64,000 bases of DNA, from positions 22,766 to 86,765 of the forward strand of contig JAQYWC010000012.1 of assembly GCA_030145245.1 (NCBI GenBank), read 5' to 3'. Below the pieces are notes generated by a model, which saw only the letters and a program-made list of their open reading frames with translations, did no database searches and was not told where the DNA came from. A program made the position numbers and the translations under genes. Shown in pieces: positions 54,604 through 63,549 of the stretch. Position 1 is the stretch's first letter; the number at the start of each line of letters is the position of its first letter. Origin of the DNA: Desulfobacterium sp. Its GTDB lineage: Bacteria; Desulfobacterota; Desulfobacteria; Desulfobacterales; Desulfobacteraceae.

Positions 54604-55935
54604 ATGACCCAGTTTTCGTCCCGGCGTTTTGAATTCACACGATGGCTCATTTTTCTCATCCTCGTATTGTCGTACATCCTGGTCTATTTTCACCGCATGT
54701 CGCCGGGCACCATGGCAGATGAGCTCATGGCCGCCTTTGATGCCGATGGGGTGACCCTTGGGTATCTTGCCGCCACCTATTTTGCGGTCTATGCCATGAT
54801 GCAGATCCCTTCCGGTGTGCTTGCAGACACCCTTGGCACCCGGACCGCCATCATCCTTGGCAACACCCTGGCAGGGGTCGGCTCCATCCTCTTCGGCCTG
54901 GCCCCGACCTTTGCAATGGCAAGCTGCGGCAGGCTTCTTGTGGGACTGGGGGTCTCTGTTGTGTTTGTGAGCATCATGAAGAGCAACGCCATGTGGTTCA
55001 GCGAACGGCGCTACGGGATCATGAGCGGCCTGACGCTCTTTGTGGGCAACATGGGGTCGGTTCTGGCGGCTGGCCCCCTGGCTTCCATCCTTGATCTTTT
55101 TTTGTGGCGGACGGTGTTTGTCACCCTGGGGGGTGTCTCCCTTGTTCTTGCCGGTGCCGGATTCTTATTTGTCCGGAACCGACCCGAGGATCTGGGATTT
55201 CCCTCCATCCGGGAGATGGAGGGGTGGGGAACCATGGCCCGGCGAAAGCAGCACTGGATCAGGGATCTTACGGGGGTTGTCACCGTTCCCCGGCTTTGGC
55301 CCGGCTTTTGGGTCCAGTTCGGGATGATCGGCGGACTTTATGCTTTTATGGGGCTTTGGGCCATCCCCTACCTTCGGGACATGTACTACTTCGACCGGGT
55401 GTGGGCCGCCCGTTACCTTGGCCTGATGCTGGTGGCCTTTGCCGTGGGCTCCCTGGTCCTTGGCTGGTTGTCGGACCTCATGGGCCGGCGCAAACCCATC
55501 CTTGTCTGCGGCACCATTGTCTATACCCTTGTCTGGGTGGCCATGGTCGCCTTTCCCTGGTCCGGCCAGTCCGTGATCTACCTCTACTTTTTTCTGCTCG
55601 GGTTTTCCGGATCTTCCCTGGTGCTCACCTTTGCCTGTGCCAAGGAGGTCATTGACCCCCAGCTGTCCGGTATGGCGGTGAGCGTTGTAAATACAGGGGC
55701 TTTCATCGGCACAAGCCTGATGCAGCCCCTGTTCGGTTTTGTCCTGGATATGGGGTGGGACGGCAAGATGGTCAACAACGCCCGGGTCTATTCACCGCCC
55801 GACTACCAGAACGCTCTGTTCATGATGATCTTTTTCGGTATCATCGGCATCATGGGCGCCGTGTGCATTACTGAAACCCATTGCAGGAACGTCTCTGGCG
55901 GTGTCACCCGGCACCCGCCTGTTACCCCTGGTTAG
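54604..55935 (+). CDS. MFS transporter
   Basis: 443 residues, 12 predicted transmembrane helices. The MFS signature lies after TM2 (ADTLGTRTAIILG) and between TM8 and TM9 (GWLSDLMGRRKPIL). Opening TRWLIFLILVLSYILVYFHR resembles the organophosphate/hexuronate-like MFS branch. Substrate unknown. Parts of its 3' end are repeated at 49.68 kb and 63.49 kb. Confidence 0.88.
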   Translation: MTQFSSRRFEFTRWLIFLILVLSYILVYFHRMSPGTMADELMAAFDADGVTLGYLAATYFAVYAMMQIPSGVLADTLGTRTAIILGNTLAGVGSILFGLAPTFAMASCGRLLVGLGVSVVFVSIMKSNAMWFSERRYGIMSGLTLFVGNMGSVLAAGPLASILDLFLWRTVFVTLGGVSLVLAGAGFLFVRNRPEDLGFPSIREMEGWGTMARRKQHWIRDLTGVVTVPRLWPGFWVQFGMIGGLYAFMGLWAIPYLRDMYYFDRVWAARYLGLMLVAFAVGSLVLGWLSDLMGRRKPILVCGTIVYTLVWVAMVAFPWSGQSVIYLYFFLLGFSGSSLVLTFACAKEVIDPQLSGMAVSVVNTGAFIGTSLMQPLFGFVLDMGWDGKMVNNARVYSPPDYQNALFMMIFFGIIGIMGAVCITETHCRNVSGGVTRHPPVTPG

Positions 55936-55951
55936 ACGTTCAACAGGTAGG

Positions 55952-57949
55952 TTAGTCTCTTTTCAGAGAAAGCTGCTGAAGAGATTCCCAATGGTAAATA
56001 AGGCTGCTAAACTCCGTTGTGTCAGTGCCTGTATATTGTTTTTTCCAAGGCTCGTTGTTAAAACTTTTTTGAAAATTACGAAGATCAATTGACCATCGAT
56101 TGTCAAAGTCGACCCATCCAATCTTCAGGGGGCGGGCTATGGTGCCAATATACTGAAAAACCTTTTTTCCGGCAACATCTATCCGCCTGGGTTTTCTACC
56201 TGCCGCAGGTGGTAACGAGAGGGCCTTTAATATCATTGTTCGAATGTCGGTCTGCCCGAACGGTTCTTCAATTACGGCAGGGATACCTTTTACAATCAAA
56301 GGAATATGCGTTTGGATATCGTTAAGGGTATGACCATGACCAAGAAATCCATGATCAAATAGGCTCTCTCCATGGTCAGCAACCACGATGACAGCCAGTT
56401 CTCCTTGAATCTCCTTTTCAAGGGTGGTTAGCATTTTATTCAACACCGCATCTACATTGGCGATAGCATTCAGGTATGTCAATTCAACCGCCTTCGAATT
56501 TTTCGGACGTATTTCCGACCTGGCTATCAAAGATTTGGTAAGTATTGGCTCCATGGCATAGTGGTGGTAGGGAAAATGAGCATCCTGAAGGTTTACATAA
56601 AGAAAGAGAGGCCTGTCTTTATCTCTTCTTTGCTCCAGAAATGAGGCGAGCCGTTTATGGACAATTTTTCCGGGGACTGTGAGACTTGCGGCAGAAGCAA
56701 AAGGGTAGGACCGGTCTTTTTTATCCTGGCGGGCATCATAGAAAAAATCGACTCGTTCCATTCCTGTGGTTTTTTCGATTGCGCCAAAAGCCTCATTTTC
56801 ACCTGAAAAACAGGCTGTTTCATAGCCGTTGGCTTTAAAATCATCAAACAAGGATTGGGAAGAAGCTATTCGATTTAAGGGATCTCCACAAAAAATGGCA
56901 TTGAGACCGCCGATGGTGTACCCGTTATGGCAGAAGGCCCGCTTGGCAAAAACGCCCTGTTCCGCCAACCGGTTTATGTTGGGAGTTATCTCTTGTCCTT
57001 TTACCTTTTTAAAAATCACATCGGCCCTGCAGCTTTCAAGAACAAAAATAACCAGGTTCGGTCGTTGTTTAAAGCGCGGAAGGGGCACTTCCTTTTCAGA
57101 TAAAATAGACGAAGCCGGTAAATCTCCCATGATCCCGTTCTCATCCACGCCATTGCCCGGAATATCGATGGCATACGGATAAATTGAACTGTTCCATGTT
57201 CCATGATCCCTGGGAATCCCAAAAAGACTGTAACCATCCCTGTCCCAGTCCGTAACAGAACCTAAAACATTTAACATTATCCTTGATGCAGGAAATTTAA
57301 CAAGAGATGCGTTGAGTTGATCATTTTTTAAAGCGGTTGCTGCAACCATAACCATGGCACATACCATTAATCCCAACACAAAAAGACCCCCTCTCTTTTT
57401 CAGGCTGATCATATTCTTTTTACAAAAAATCAACCAGAACCGGACACAAACAGAAGTGAAAAAAAAAGCTGATACAATACCTATAATCAACCAGAAGAGA
57501 TGGTTTTGTGACTGGACAACCATTGTCAGAAAAGAATCGTTACTTAAGGTCTTAAGCAGAAAAAAAGATACCGTATTACCAAAATACTTGCTGATCTGAT
57601 ACCAGAGGAAATCGGTTAGAATAACAGGCATGAATCCAAAGAACATACAAAGGGTCATAGTCACCTGCAGAGGCCACTTCATTCTTTTTGCCAGCATATA
57701 AACTGGCAGAAGAATACTTGACACCACTGCTGCATTGGCAATTAGAACCGTCAGAACCAAGAGACTTATCTCAAAACCGCTTTTTATGGGTTCCGCTAAA
57801 AATCCTCCGGTAAGGATACCGTTTTTCCGGTTAACAATGAAAAATTCCATCCCCGTAACTAAAAAAGTTCCCAAAAGAAAAGGGATAAACCATGAAAAAA
57901 ATGCGTTAGCCCGATAACGACGATAGTTGATGTTTCTCAAAAAGTTCAC
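55952..57949 (-). CDS. Membrane sulfatase/phosphoethanolamine-transferase-fold enzyme
   Basis: 665 residues from a GTG with AAGGTGG upstream. N-terminal five or so transmembrane helices (1 to about 215), then an extracytoplasmic alkaline-phosphatase-like domain: VFVLESCRAD metal site, VVADHGESLFDHGFLGHGH second metal site. The nucleophile segment is HNGYTIGGLNA, with Thr where sulfatases have Cys/Ser in CxPxR. This favours a phosphotransferase of the LTA-synthase/EptA type over a sulfatase. Last gene of the exosortase operon, so it may decorate the surface polymer or the sorted protein. Confidence 0.78.
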   Translation of the reverse strand: MNFLRNINYRRYRANAFFSWFIPFLLGTFLVTGMEFFIVNRKNGILTGGFLAEPIKSGFEISLLVLTVLIANAAVVSSILLPVYMLAKRMKWPLQVTMTLCMFFGFMPVILTDFLWYQISKYFGNTVSFFLLKTLSNDSFLTMVVQSQNHLFWLIIGIVSAFFFTSVCVRFWLIFCKKNMISLKKRGGLFVLGLMVCAMVMVAATALKNDQLNASLVKFPASRIMLNVLGSVTDWDRDGYSLFGIPRDHGTWNSSIYPYAIDIPGNGVDENGIMGDLPASSILSEKEVPLPRFKQRPNLVIFVLESCRADVIFKKVKGQEITPNINRLAEQGVFAKRAFCHNGYTIGGLNAIFCGDPLNRIASSQSLFDDFKANGYETACFSGENEAFGAIEKTTGMERVDFFYDARQDKKDRSYPFASAASLTVPGKIVHKRLASFLEQRRDKDRPLFLYVNLQDAHFPYHHYAMEPILTKSLIARSEIRPKNSKAVELTYLNAIANVDAVLNKMLTTLEKEIQGELAVIVVADHGESLFDHGFLGHGHTLNDIQTHIPLIVKGIPAVIEEPFGQTDIRTMILKALSLPPAAGRKPRRIDVAGKKVFQYIGTIARPLKIGWVDFDNRWSIDLRNFQKSFNNEPWKKQYTGTDTTEFSSLIYHWESLQQLSLKRD

Positions 57950-57998
57950 GTGACCACCTTTTTCAAGGGCTACCCTGGAACAGAGTAAAATTGTAGAC

Positions 57999-58637
57999 TC
58001 AGGGGGCGGTTGTCTGTGTTATACAAGCATTCTTGCTCACACGACATAGGAGAGATTCAAGGACTTTTTCCATACCCGGATCGGAACGTTCATCATTACT
58101 GCTTACAAAAAGGAGGGTGAACTCCGGTCGATCTCCAAACAAAATAAACGGTATTCTGCCTAAAAGATAAAGATACGGATTTGCAATGGTTTTATTCCCA
58201 TGAAGAAGGCAATAAATCGCTTTTTTTGTTTCCACAGCTCCGGTAAGAGTCAGATAGTGGGCCATAGCCGATTGTTTCCCACCACCCATTCTTTGGATGG
58301 TATGCGTTCTGTCGGACCAGGTTTGTTTAAACAACCCTCTTTCGGGAAAATGCAAAAAAGGTCTTCCATCATACCCCCTTGCCGCAAACAGGGTGATCGT
58401 TTCTCCTGAATCCAAAAGATATTCCATTTCAACCCAGTCATCCGTTGAAAAAACAGAGTCAATACTACTTCTATTTCGATTTGTCTGTGTACCCATTGCT
58501 CCGTCGAGCACCACTGGGATTTCAGTGGATATTTTATTTTTAACAGAGGGAAGTCCCATATAGAAATTTGAGACAGTTGGATAAAGCACTATAGACAGAA
58601 GGAAACACACATGCCAGGCGTATTTGTCTGAAATCAT
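57999..58637 (-). CDS. EpsI-like exosortase-associated protein
   Basis: 212 residues. An N-terminal hydrophobic segment is followed by a soluble domain with YLLDSGETITLFAARGYDG and FLHFPERG, the arrangement of the EpsI/exosortase-associated family (PF11984). ATGA overlap with the exosortase stop shows coupling. Its biochemical role is unknown. In other species the domain can be fused to the exosortase C-terminus. Confidence 0.75.
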   Translation of the reverse strand: MISDKYAWHVCFLLSIVLYPTVSNFYMGLPSVKNKISTEIPVVLDGAMGTQTNRNRSSIDSVFSTDDWVEMEYLLDSGETITLFAARGYDGRPFLHFPERGLFKQTWSDRTHTIQRMGGGKQSAMAHYLTLTGAVETKKAIYCLLHGNKTIANPYLYLLGRIPFILFGDRPEFTLLFVSSNDERSDPGMEKVLESLLCRVSKNACITQTTAP

Positions 58638-59500
58638 GAATTATTCCTTTTAAATGTCCACAAGAATACAGATTGAAGACCAATGGCAATGGCATAGGTG
58701 AGATACCCGGATAACGGGTGTAGAAATGTATGCAAAATATCCACATCGTATTCCATCACCAGAAAAGAGAGCATGGTACACCTTAAGATATTGGCAAACA
58801 CAGCAACAATAAAGGAAAGTCCAACCATAAGAAGAACTCTTCCCCTTCCCGGATACCAAAGGTAGAGAATGATTCCCGTGAATAAAAGGGTGGCAGAAAG
58901 GGTGGCAAAGCCACTGCAGGGATCACCGATGTTTATGGAAGCCGTTGGCAATTCAAGTACTGTCCCCATCCGCAAAACCGGGCGATTTGCTGCTTGAATC
59001 AACATCTCTGTTCCAATCGCACTCAAATGCCTTAAAAAGGTAAGGACCGGTTGGCTGACGACCGAAGGAACCGGAATCATGAAGCCGAGTAGTAAAATGG
59101 GAAAGCAGACCTCTAATGTGCGAGAACGGCCAAGAAATAAAAGGAAAATGCCCAATAGGGCAGGAATAAGGGATATGGCGGAAAGAATCTGAAACCAGAG
59201 GCTGGTATCGATGAGATGCAGAAGAAGGGCAGGGATAAGTAGAACAAAACCGATGGGATCACCCGCTTCAGCTTTTTTCTCTTTTGCATCTCTCAATTTA
59301 CGAAAAATGATATAAAAGGAGATGGGGGCCACCAAGACTCCATGGGCATTATACCAGACTCCCATCATCCAACGTTTCCACAACCAAGCGATGGTCGGAG
59401 CGTAAATCATCAAAAACAAGAGCCCGGCCAGGATCAAGGGACCCAAACGGGTCGAAACTGAAAGGCCAATGGGTTTACTCCATTTTTTTAATTTATTCAT
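58634..59500 (-). CDS. Exosortase (XrtA-family transpeptidase)
   Basis: 288 residues, eight or so transmembrane helices. The catalytic triad is visible: Cys195 in GDPCSGFATL, Arg240 in ANILRC and His261 in LHTFLHPLSGY. It cleaves PEP-CTERM tails and hands proteins to a surface anchor. The matching substrate is the VWA protein at 60.3 kb. First gene of a minus-strand operon, with a sigma-54-like element 172 nt upstream. Exact Xrt subtype not assigned. Confidence 0.92.
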   Translation of the reverse strand: MNKLKKWSKPIGLSVSTRLGPLILAGLLFLMIYAPTIAWLWKRWMMGVWYNAHGVLVAPISFYIIFRKLRDAKEKKAEAGDPIGFVLLIPALLLHLIDTSLWFQILSAISLIPALLGIFLLFLGRSRTLEVCFPILLLGFMIPVPSVVSQPVLTFLRHLSAIGTEMLIQAANRPVLRMGTVLELPTASINIGDPCSGFATLSATLLFTGIILYLWYPGRGRVLLMVGLSFIVAVFANILRCTMLSFLVMEYDVDILHTFLHPLSGYLTYAIAIGLQSVFLWTFKRNNS

Positions 59501-59671
59501 GGTATTGCCAGCATTGAGTCACGTTATATCAAAAAAAGTTGCTTCAAGAATCGATTGCTCCCATATTGGGTATAGAGTTTTTAAGGGGCTCCAAAAAACA
59601 GAGAATCCTTTAAAAATGTTAATACCACAAACAACATGTTTACCGCTCGCTATTACTTTCGCAAATAGCGA

Positions 59672-59687
59672 CGCAATAACTATGCCA
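59672..59687 (-). promoter_or_regulatory. Sigma-54 promoter for the exosortase operon
   Basis: Minus-strand TGGCATAGTTATTGCG has the -24 TGGCA and -12 TTGC elements at exact consensus spacing (TGGCAC-N5-TTGCW). It points towards the exosortase. Confidence 0.65.
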
Positions 59688-59830
59688 ATTAAACCATGGA
59701 TTGTTAAATAATTATATTGTTTCAAATAACAAAAGTCTGTTTAGGCTATGCTGTTCCCATCAGTTCTTAGAATCGTCGTTTACAATAAACATGGTATGCT
59801 TCTTTAAAACAAACGTCACTTACATTTTAT

Positions 59831-59865
59831 CCTTATAATTATGGTGTTTTTTTCATAATTATAGG
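59831..59865. promoter_or_regulatory. Dyad between the divergent sigma-54 promoters
   Basis: CCTTATAATTATG (59831-59843) and CATAATTATAGG (59854-59865) form an inverted repeat with one bulge. It lies about 145 nt upstream of the exosortase promoter and about 200 nt upstream of the PEP-CTERM promoter, a fitting place for an enhancer-binding protein of the PrsR type. Speculative. The rest of 59501-60283 is AT-rich and holds no gene. Confidence 0.35.
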
Positions 59866-60063
59866 GAGTTTTTTTACATAGTTTTGAATTGTTGACAGCT
59901 CTCCTTTAGCTTTTTACGAAAAATGGAGATCAGATTTTCCCCTCTCGACCTTGGGTTGCGATAAAAGATGTTTTTCAAACACTCCTCTATTCAAGGGGGG
60001 CGTCACCTTATCTGTTTCAAGTCGGTTGTTTGGCGTTGGTTACGAACTTTTTTCTTGCAAGTA

Positions 60064-60079
60064 TGGCATCACAATTGCA
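60064..60079 (+). promoter_or_regulatory. Sigma-54 promoter for the PEP-CTERM gene
   Basis: TGGCATCACAATTGCA has the conserved GG of -24 and GC of -12 at consensus distance. It lies 205 nt before the ATG at 60284. PEP-CTERM/exosortase genes in other Proteobacteria are often under sigma-54 and PrsR control. Confidence 0.72.
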
Positions 60080-60283
60080 ATGTTTAATGGGAAAATCCCA
60101 TCCGAAATTATAAATAAACGTGATGATATTTGACTAACTGTAATTATCGAATATTGTTGCGATGTGATCGTGATAGGTATTCTTGAGGGAGGAGGTGATA
60201 AATTATTTGACGGTACTCTGGTTTATCCCAAATTATCGGTAGTATTTATCTGACGTAACCCTAAATTAAAGGAGGTCTACTTC

Positions 60284-61186
60284 ATGAAAAAATCACTCTT
60301 TTTACTGGTCTCATTGATGTTAATGCTTGGATTTTCAAATCCTCTCATGGCTGCTGACACGGCCGATGTGATCTTTGTTGTAGATGAATCAGGCTCAATG
60401 TACAATGAACATGCTTGGCTTGGCAACATGGTAAACGACCTTGAATCCGGTCTTGCAGCTGCCAACGTCACGAACAACCGCTACGGACTTGTAGGATTTG
60501 GCGGTAGCAATAGCTCAGGCCATCTTTATGGTCATCAGCATGACCTGGATGCAGGAACATCAGGTGTTCAGGAATGGGGCACTTCCGGCGAGCTTGCCAG
60601 TGCCACCAGCGGGCTTGTCCTCAATGGAGGAACAGAGGACGGATGGCAGGCCATTAATTTTGCCTTAAACAACTATGCATTTCGTTCCGGTGCTGCAGTG
60701 AACATCGTGCTTATCACAGATGAAGACAGGGATAACCTTAATAACTCCCTCTCGTACGCTAACATGCTTGCAACTCTTAAAGGAAAGGGCGCTATCCTGA
60801 ATGCCGTTATCAATGCCAACTTAAAAGATGGTGGCAACAATGCCGTTCTTGGTGTAAGCGATGACCAGGTTGACGAAAATAACAACCACCTTGGGGACTC
60901 TTTTCTTGCTGACGGGTCAGGCGGATATACCTATAGCGATGGAGGATATTATTATTCTGGAGCTGGCACCTCTGAAGCTGACTACTTTGACCTTGCCCTG
61001 GCGACAGGCGGTGCTGCATGGGATCTGAATAAGCTGAGGGCTGGTGGAAACACTGCCACTTCTTTTACGAAGGCCTTTGTTGATATCAAGGTGAAAGAGA
61101 TTGAGGATGCGCCTGAACCTGCTTTTATGTTTCTCTTTGGTTCTGGAATATTAGGCATTGCTGCCGTAAGAAGAAAAATGAAATAA
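60284..61186 (+). CDS. VWA-domain PEP-CTERM surface protein
   Basis: 300 residues. Signal peptide MKKSLFLLVSLMLMLGFSNP to about MAA. The von Willebrand factor A domain has the MIDAS motif DESGSM near residue 30, and a later T/D region (ITDEDRD). Tyr/Gly/Ser-rich loop near 225-240. The C-terminus APEPAFMFLFGSGILGIAAV plus RRK is a PEP-CTERM sorting signal: PEP, hydrophobic helix, basic end. Substrate of the divergent exosortase. Probable surface adhesin or matrix protein. Start has AAAGGAGG. Confidence 0.92.
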   Translation: MKKSLFLLVSLMLMLGFSNPLMAADTADVIFVVDESGSMYNEHAWLGNMVNDLESGLAAANVTNNRYGLVGFGGSNSSGHLYGHQHDLDAGTSGVQEWGTSGELASATSGLVLNGGTEDGWQAINFALNNYAFRSGAAVNIVLITDEDRDNLNNSLSYANMLATLKGKGAILNAVINANLKDGGNNAVLGVSDDQVDENNNHLGDSFLADGSGGYTYSDGGYYYSGAGTSEADYFDLALATGGAAWDLNKLRAGGNTATSFTKAFVDIKVKEIEDAPEPAFMFLFGSGILGIAAVRRKMK

Positions 61187-61207
61187 CTCTTGATGTTTAA
61201 CCGAATA

Positions 61208-61240
61208 AAAGGCAGACACTGTTAAGTGTCTGCCTTTTGT
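61208..61240 (+). terminator. Terminator after the PEP-CTERM gene
   Basis: AAAGGCAGACACT (61208-61220), GTTA loop, AGTGTCTGCCTTT (61225-61237), then TTGTTT. Perfect 13-bp stem. Confidence 0.88.
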
Positions 61241-61296
61241 TTATATTGTCCGTCAATAGCAGACGAACTGTCAACTAAAATTGAGGAGATCGTGGC

Positions 61297-63366
61297 ATGA
61301 TAAAAACGTGTGCTGCCTGTTGTTTGAAAATAAGCCGGGCCCTGTCTGTTGTTATTTTGTTGTTGATCGGATCAGGTATGGAAGCATCCGGCGTTTCCAT
61401 GGCTACCTTTGATGCCGAGGGGCAGCCGATCCGTATAAAGGAGATCGTCAACGAAAACTTTGATCTGTTAACAGAGCAGGTAAAGCAAGATTTGCGAACA
61501 GGAAAACTGAACAATATCTCTTATCTGTGTCCGGTTTTGTTGGAAGATAATCCCGGCCTTGATGATATCAAGGGGATTTATTGCATCGCACTTGCTTCCG
61601 GAAAGGCCTATGAAAAAGCGGAGGCAGAGTTGGTATCTGTCAATCTTCGCGATAAAAATATTTTTGCCCTGACAGCCCAGGCCATGATCCTGTTTGGAAA
61701 AGAACAGTATGAACAGGCATTGACGGAATGTAAAAAAGCGGTAAACCTTGATCCCTATCATCCGTTTCCGAGAAATATCATGGGCCGAATTCATTTCAGG
61801 CTTGAAAATTATAAAAAAGCACTTGAAGACTTTCAAAAGACCATTGAGCTTGAGCCGCAGTTCTTGTCCGCCTATACAAACCTGGGAGCAGCCGCATTTG
61901 AACTTGGCAATGATCCCCTTGCCATGAAATCTTTCCAAAGATCCATTCAACTCAATCCCAGGGCCCATGGAGCGTTTTTCGGCATCGGACTGATTCTTGA
62001 AAAAAGGGGCCGGCTCATTTTGGCAATCACCGCATTTCAACAGAGTCTGAAGCTCAACCCTGAAAACAAGGCTGCCCTTGCGAAATTGGGTGGTTTGCAA
62101 TTAAATGCAGGACAATATGATTCAGCTCGCAAAACTGCAGACCAGATGAAACAATCAGGAATCGGTGGCGCTCATGTCATCCTTGCAGACGTGGCTCTTC
62201 ATACAGGAGAGGTGGATGAAGCGATCAAAATTCTAAACCAGGCACCGGAACAAACCCCGGATCTCCAATATCTTCTTGGATTCGCAGATATTTTGACAGG
62301 GCATTACCAGGCCGCATTGAATAAGATGGAAGCTATCCTGGTAGCAGGCCCTTCTCACTACGGAGCCTTCACGGCAAGGGCTGCACTGAAGTTTTACCTT
62401 GATGTCGAATTAGATCCCACCATTGATTTGAAAAACCATTGGAACAAATCCATGGGAAAATATCTGGATTATATCTCCGGAGCGGTTGCAGCCCGAAACA
62501 AAGATTTCAAATCAGCAGAAAAAAACTGGCAAGCTTCCGGCCTTATCCCCGGCCTTTCCTTGGTATCCATGGGCAAAGAGCAGGTTTTTGAAGGTTTAAC
62601 ACCCATGATTCTCAAACATCACATTCTGGGACTGCTTTTTTATTCTAAAAATTTCAATGACCATGCAATTGCTGAATTTGAAAAATCCCTGGCAAAGAAC
62701 AACGAGCCAATTCTGTCATGCTATTGGGCCGCCAAGGCCTGTCTGCAAAAAAAAGACTTCCCAGGGGCAGAATCTTATCTTGAGCGATCGCTGGTATATG
62801 CTCCGGGCTTTTATGGTGCGCTGAACATTCTGGCTGAACTGCAACTTGCGGGCGAGAAGCCACTGGCCGCAGTTGAAACCTTCCACAAGGCCTATGAGAT
62901 CCAAAAGGATCCAAGCCTTTTGTTGAAACTGGGGTCGGAACTTGATAGGAAAGGATTCTACCAAAAGGCGGAAGAGCAATACAGGTACTATATAAAAGAT
63001 TACCCAGAATTATTCATCGGCTACAATCAGCTTGCATGGCTCTTTGCCAAACGGGGCATAAAACTTGACGAAGCCATGGTGCTTGCAAAGAAAGCCAACG
63101 TTCTGCAACCCGAAAACCCCATGGTGTTTGATACCATTGGATGGATCTATTATCAAAAAAAAGATTATGACAAAGCCCTTGACTATATAGCCAAGGCCTA
63201 TGACCAAACACAAGAGGTCCCATCGATTCTCTACCATCTTGCCGCAGTATACTATAAAAAAGACAAAAAAAAATTGGCAGCAGAATACCTGACCAGAGCT
63301 TTAAAAATTTCAAATAACTTTGGGGAAGCTGATGCGGCCCGCAGACTTCTGAAACAGATAAGTTGA
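61297..63366 (+). CDS. Exported TPR-repeat protein (PrsT-like)
   Basis: 689 residues. N-terminal hydrophobic segment (about 13-30), then roughly 14 tetratricopeptide repeats (for example YKKALEDFQKTIELEPQ and DYDKALDYIAKAY). TPR proteins of this size accompany exosortase loci (PrsT type) and are thought to act in polymer export or secretion at the periplasmic side. Start has GAGGAG 10 nt upstream. It follows the PEP-CTERM terminator, so it probably has its own promoter or depends on read-through. Confidence 0.8.
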   Translation: MIKTCAACCLKISRALSVVILLLIGSGMEASGVSMATFDAEGQPIRIKEIVNENFDLLTEQVKQDLRTGKLNNISYLCPVLLEDNPGLDDIKGIYCIALASGKAYEKAEAELVSVNLRDKNIFALTAQAMILFGKEQYEQALTECKKAVNLDPYHPFPRNIMGRIHFRLENYKKALEDFQKTIELEPQFLSAYTNLGAAAFELGNDPLAMKSFQRSIQLNPRAHGAFFGIGLILEKRGRLILAITAFQQSLKLNPENKAALAKLGGLQLNAGQYDSARKTADQMKQSGIGGAHVILADVALHTGEVDEAIKILNQAPEQTPDLQYLLGFADILTGHYQAALNKMEAILVAGPSHYGAFTARAALKFYLDVELDPTIDLKNHWNKSMGKYLDYISGAVAARNKDFKSAEKNWQASGLIPGLSLVSMGKEQVFEGLTPMILKHHILGLLFYSKNFNDHAIAEFEKSLAKNNEPILSCYWAAKACLQKKDFPGAESYLERSLVYAPGFYGALNILAELQLAGEKPLAAVETFHKAYEIQKDPSLLLKLGSELDRKGFYQKAEEQYRYYIKDYPELFIGYNQLAWLFAKRGIKLDEAMVLAKKANVLQPENPMVFDTIGWIYYQKKDYDKALDYIAKAYDQTQEVPSILYHLAAVYYKKDKKKLAAEYLTRALKISNNFGEADAARRLLKQIS

Positions 63367-63375
63367 TCTGTTCTT

Positions 63376-63399
63376 GAGAAAACTGCTGAAGAGAGACCC
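63376..63399 (+). repeat. 24-bp direct repeat, right end of the exosortase block
   Basis: Matches 55966-55989 with 3 mismatches in 24. The left copy lies at the very 3' end of the phosphotransferase gene, the right copy 10 nt after the TPR stop. The two bracket the whole exosortase block. Confidence 0.5.
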
Positions 63400-63401
63400 G
63401 G

Positions 63402-63433
63402 TGCCCCTTTATAGCTGACGCTATAAAGGGGCA
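63402..63433. terminator. Hairpin after the TPR gene
   Basis: Perfect 14-bp stem (63402-63415 with 63420-63433) and TGAC loop. The T-run after it is poor, but the stem is strong. Confidence 0.65.
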
Positions 63434-63484
63434 TTGGGTTGTTTATGTCTTTTCTTTTATCGCAAGCGTGTGCGCCACACCACG

Positions 63485-63548
63485 GAAACCTGTTGCAGAG
63501 ATGTCTCAGACCGTGTCTCCTGCCACCCGCCGGTTACCCCTGGTTTGA
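63485..63548 (+). pseudogene. Relict copy of the MFS transporter 3' terminus
   Basis: Aligns without gaps to 55873-55936, the last codons and stop region of the MFS gene, with 51 of 64 bases identical. Translated, ETCCRDVS...CHPPVTPG compares with ETHCRNVS...RHPPVTPG. No stop follows in frame. It sits beyond the exosortase block. Confidence 0.7.
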
Positions 63549-63549
63549 T

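Noticed and set aside
54407..54607. 66-codon frame before the MFS gene
   Set aside because: No ribosome site, no recognisable features, and it ends inside the MFS start.
55952..57949. Classification as an arylsulfatase
   Set aside because: The sulfatase nucleophile motif C/S-x-P-x-R is absent. Thr in GYTIGG and the N-terminal helices fit phosphotransferases better.
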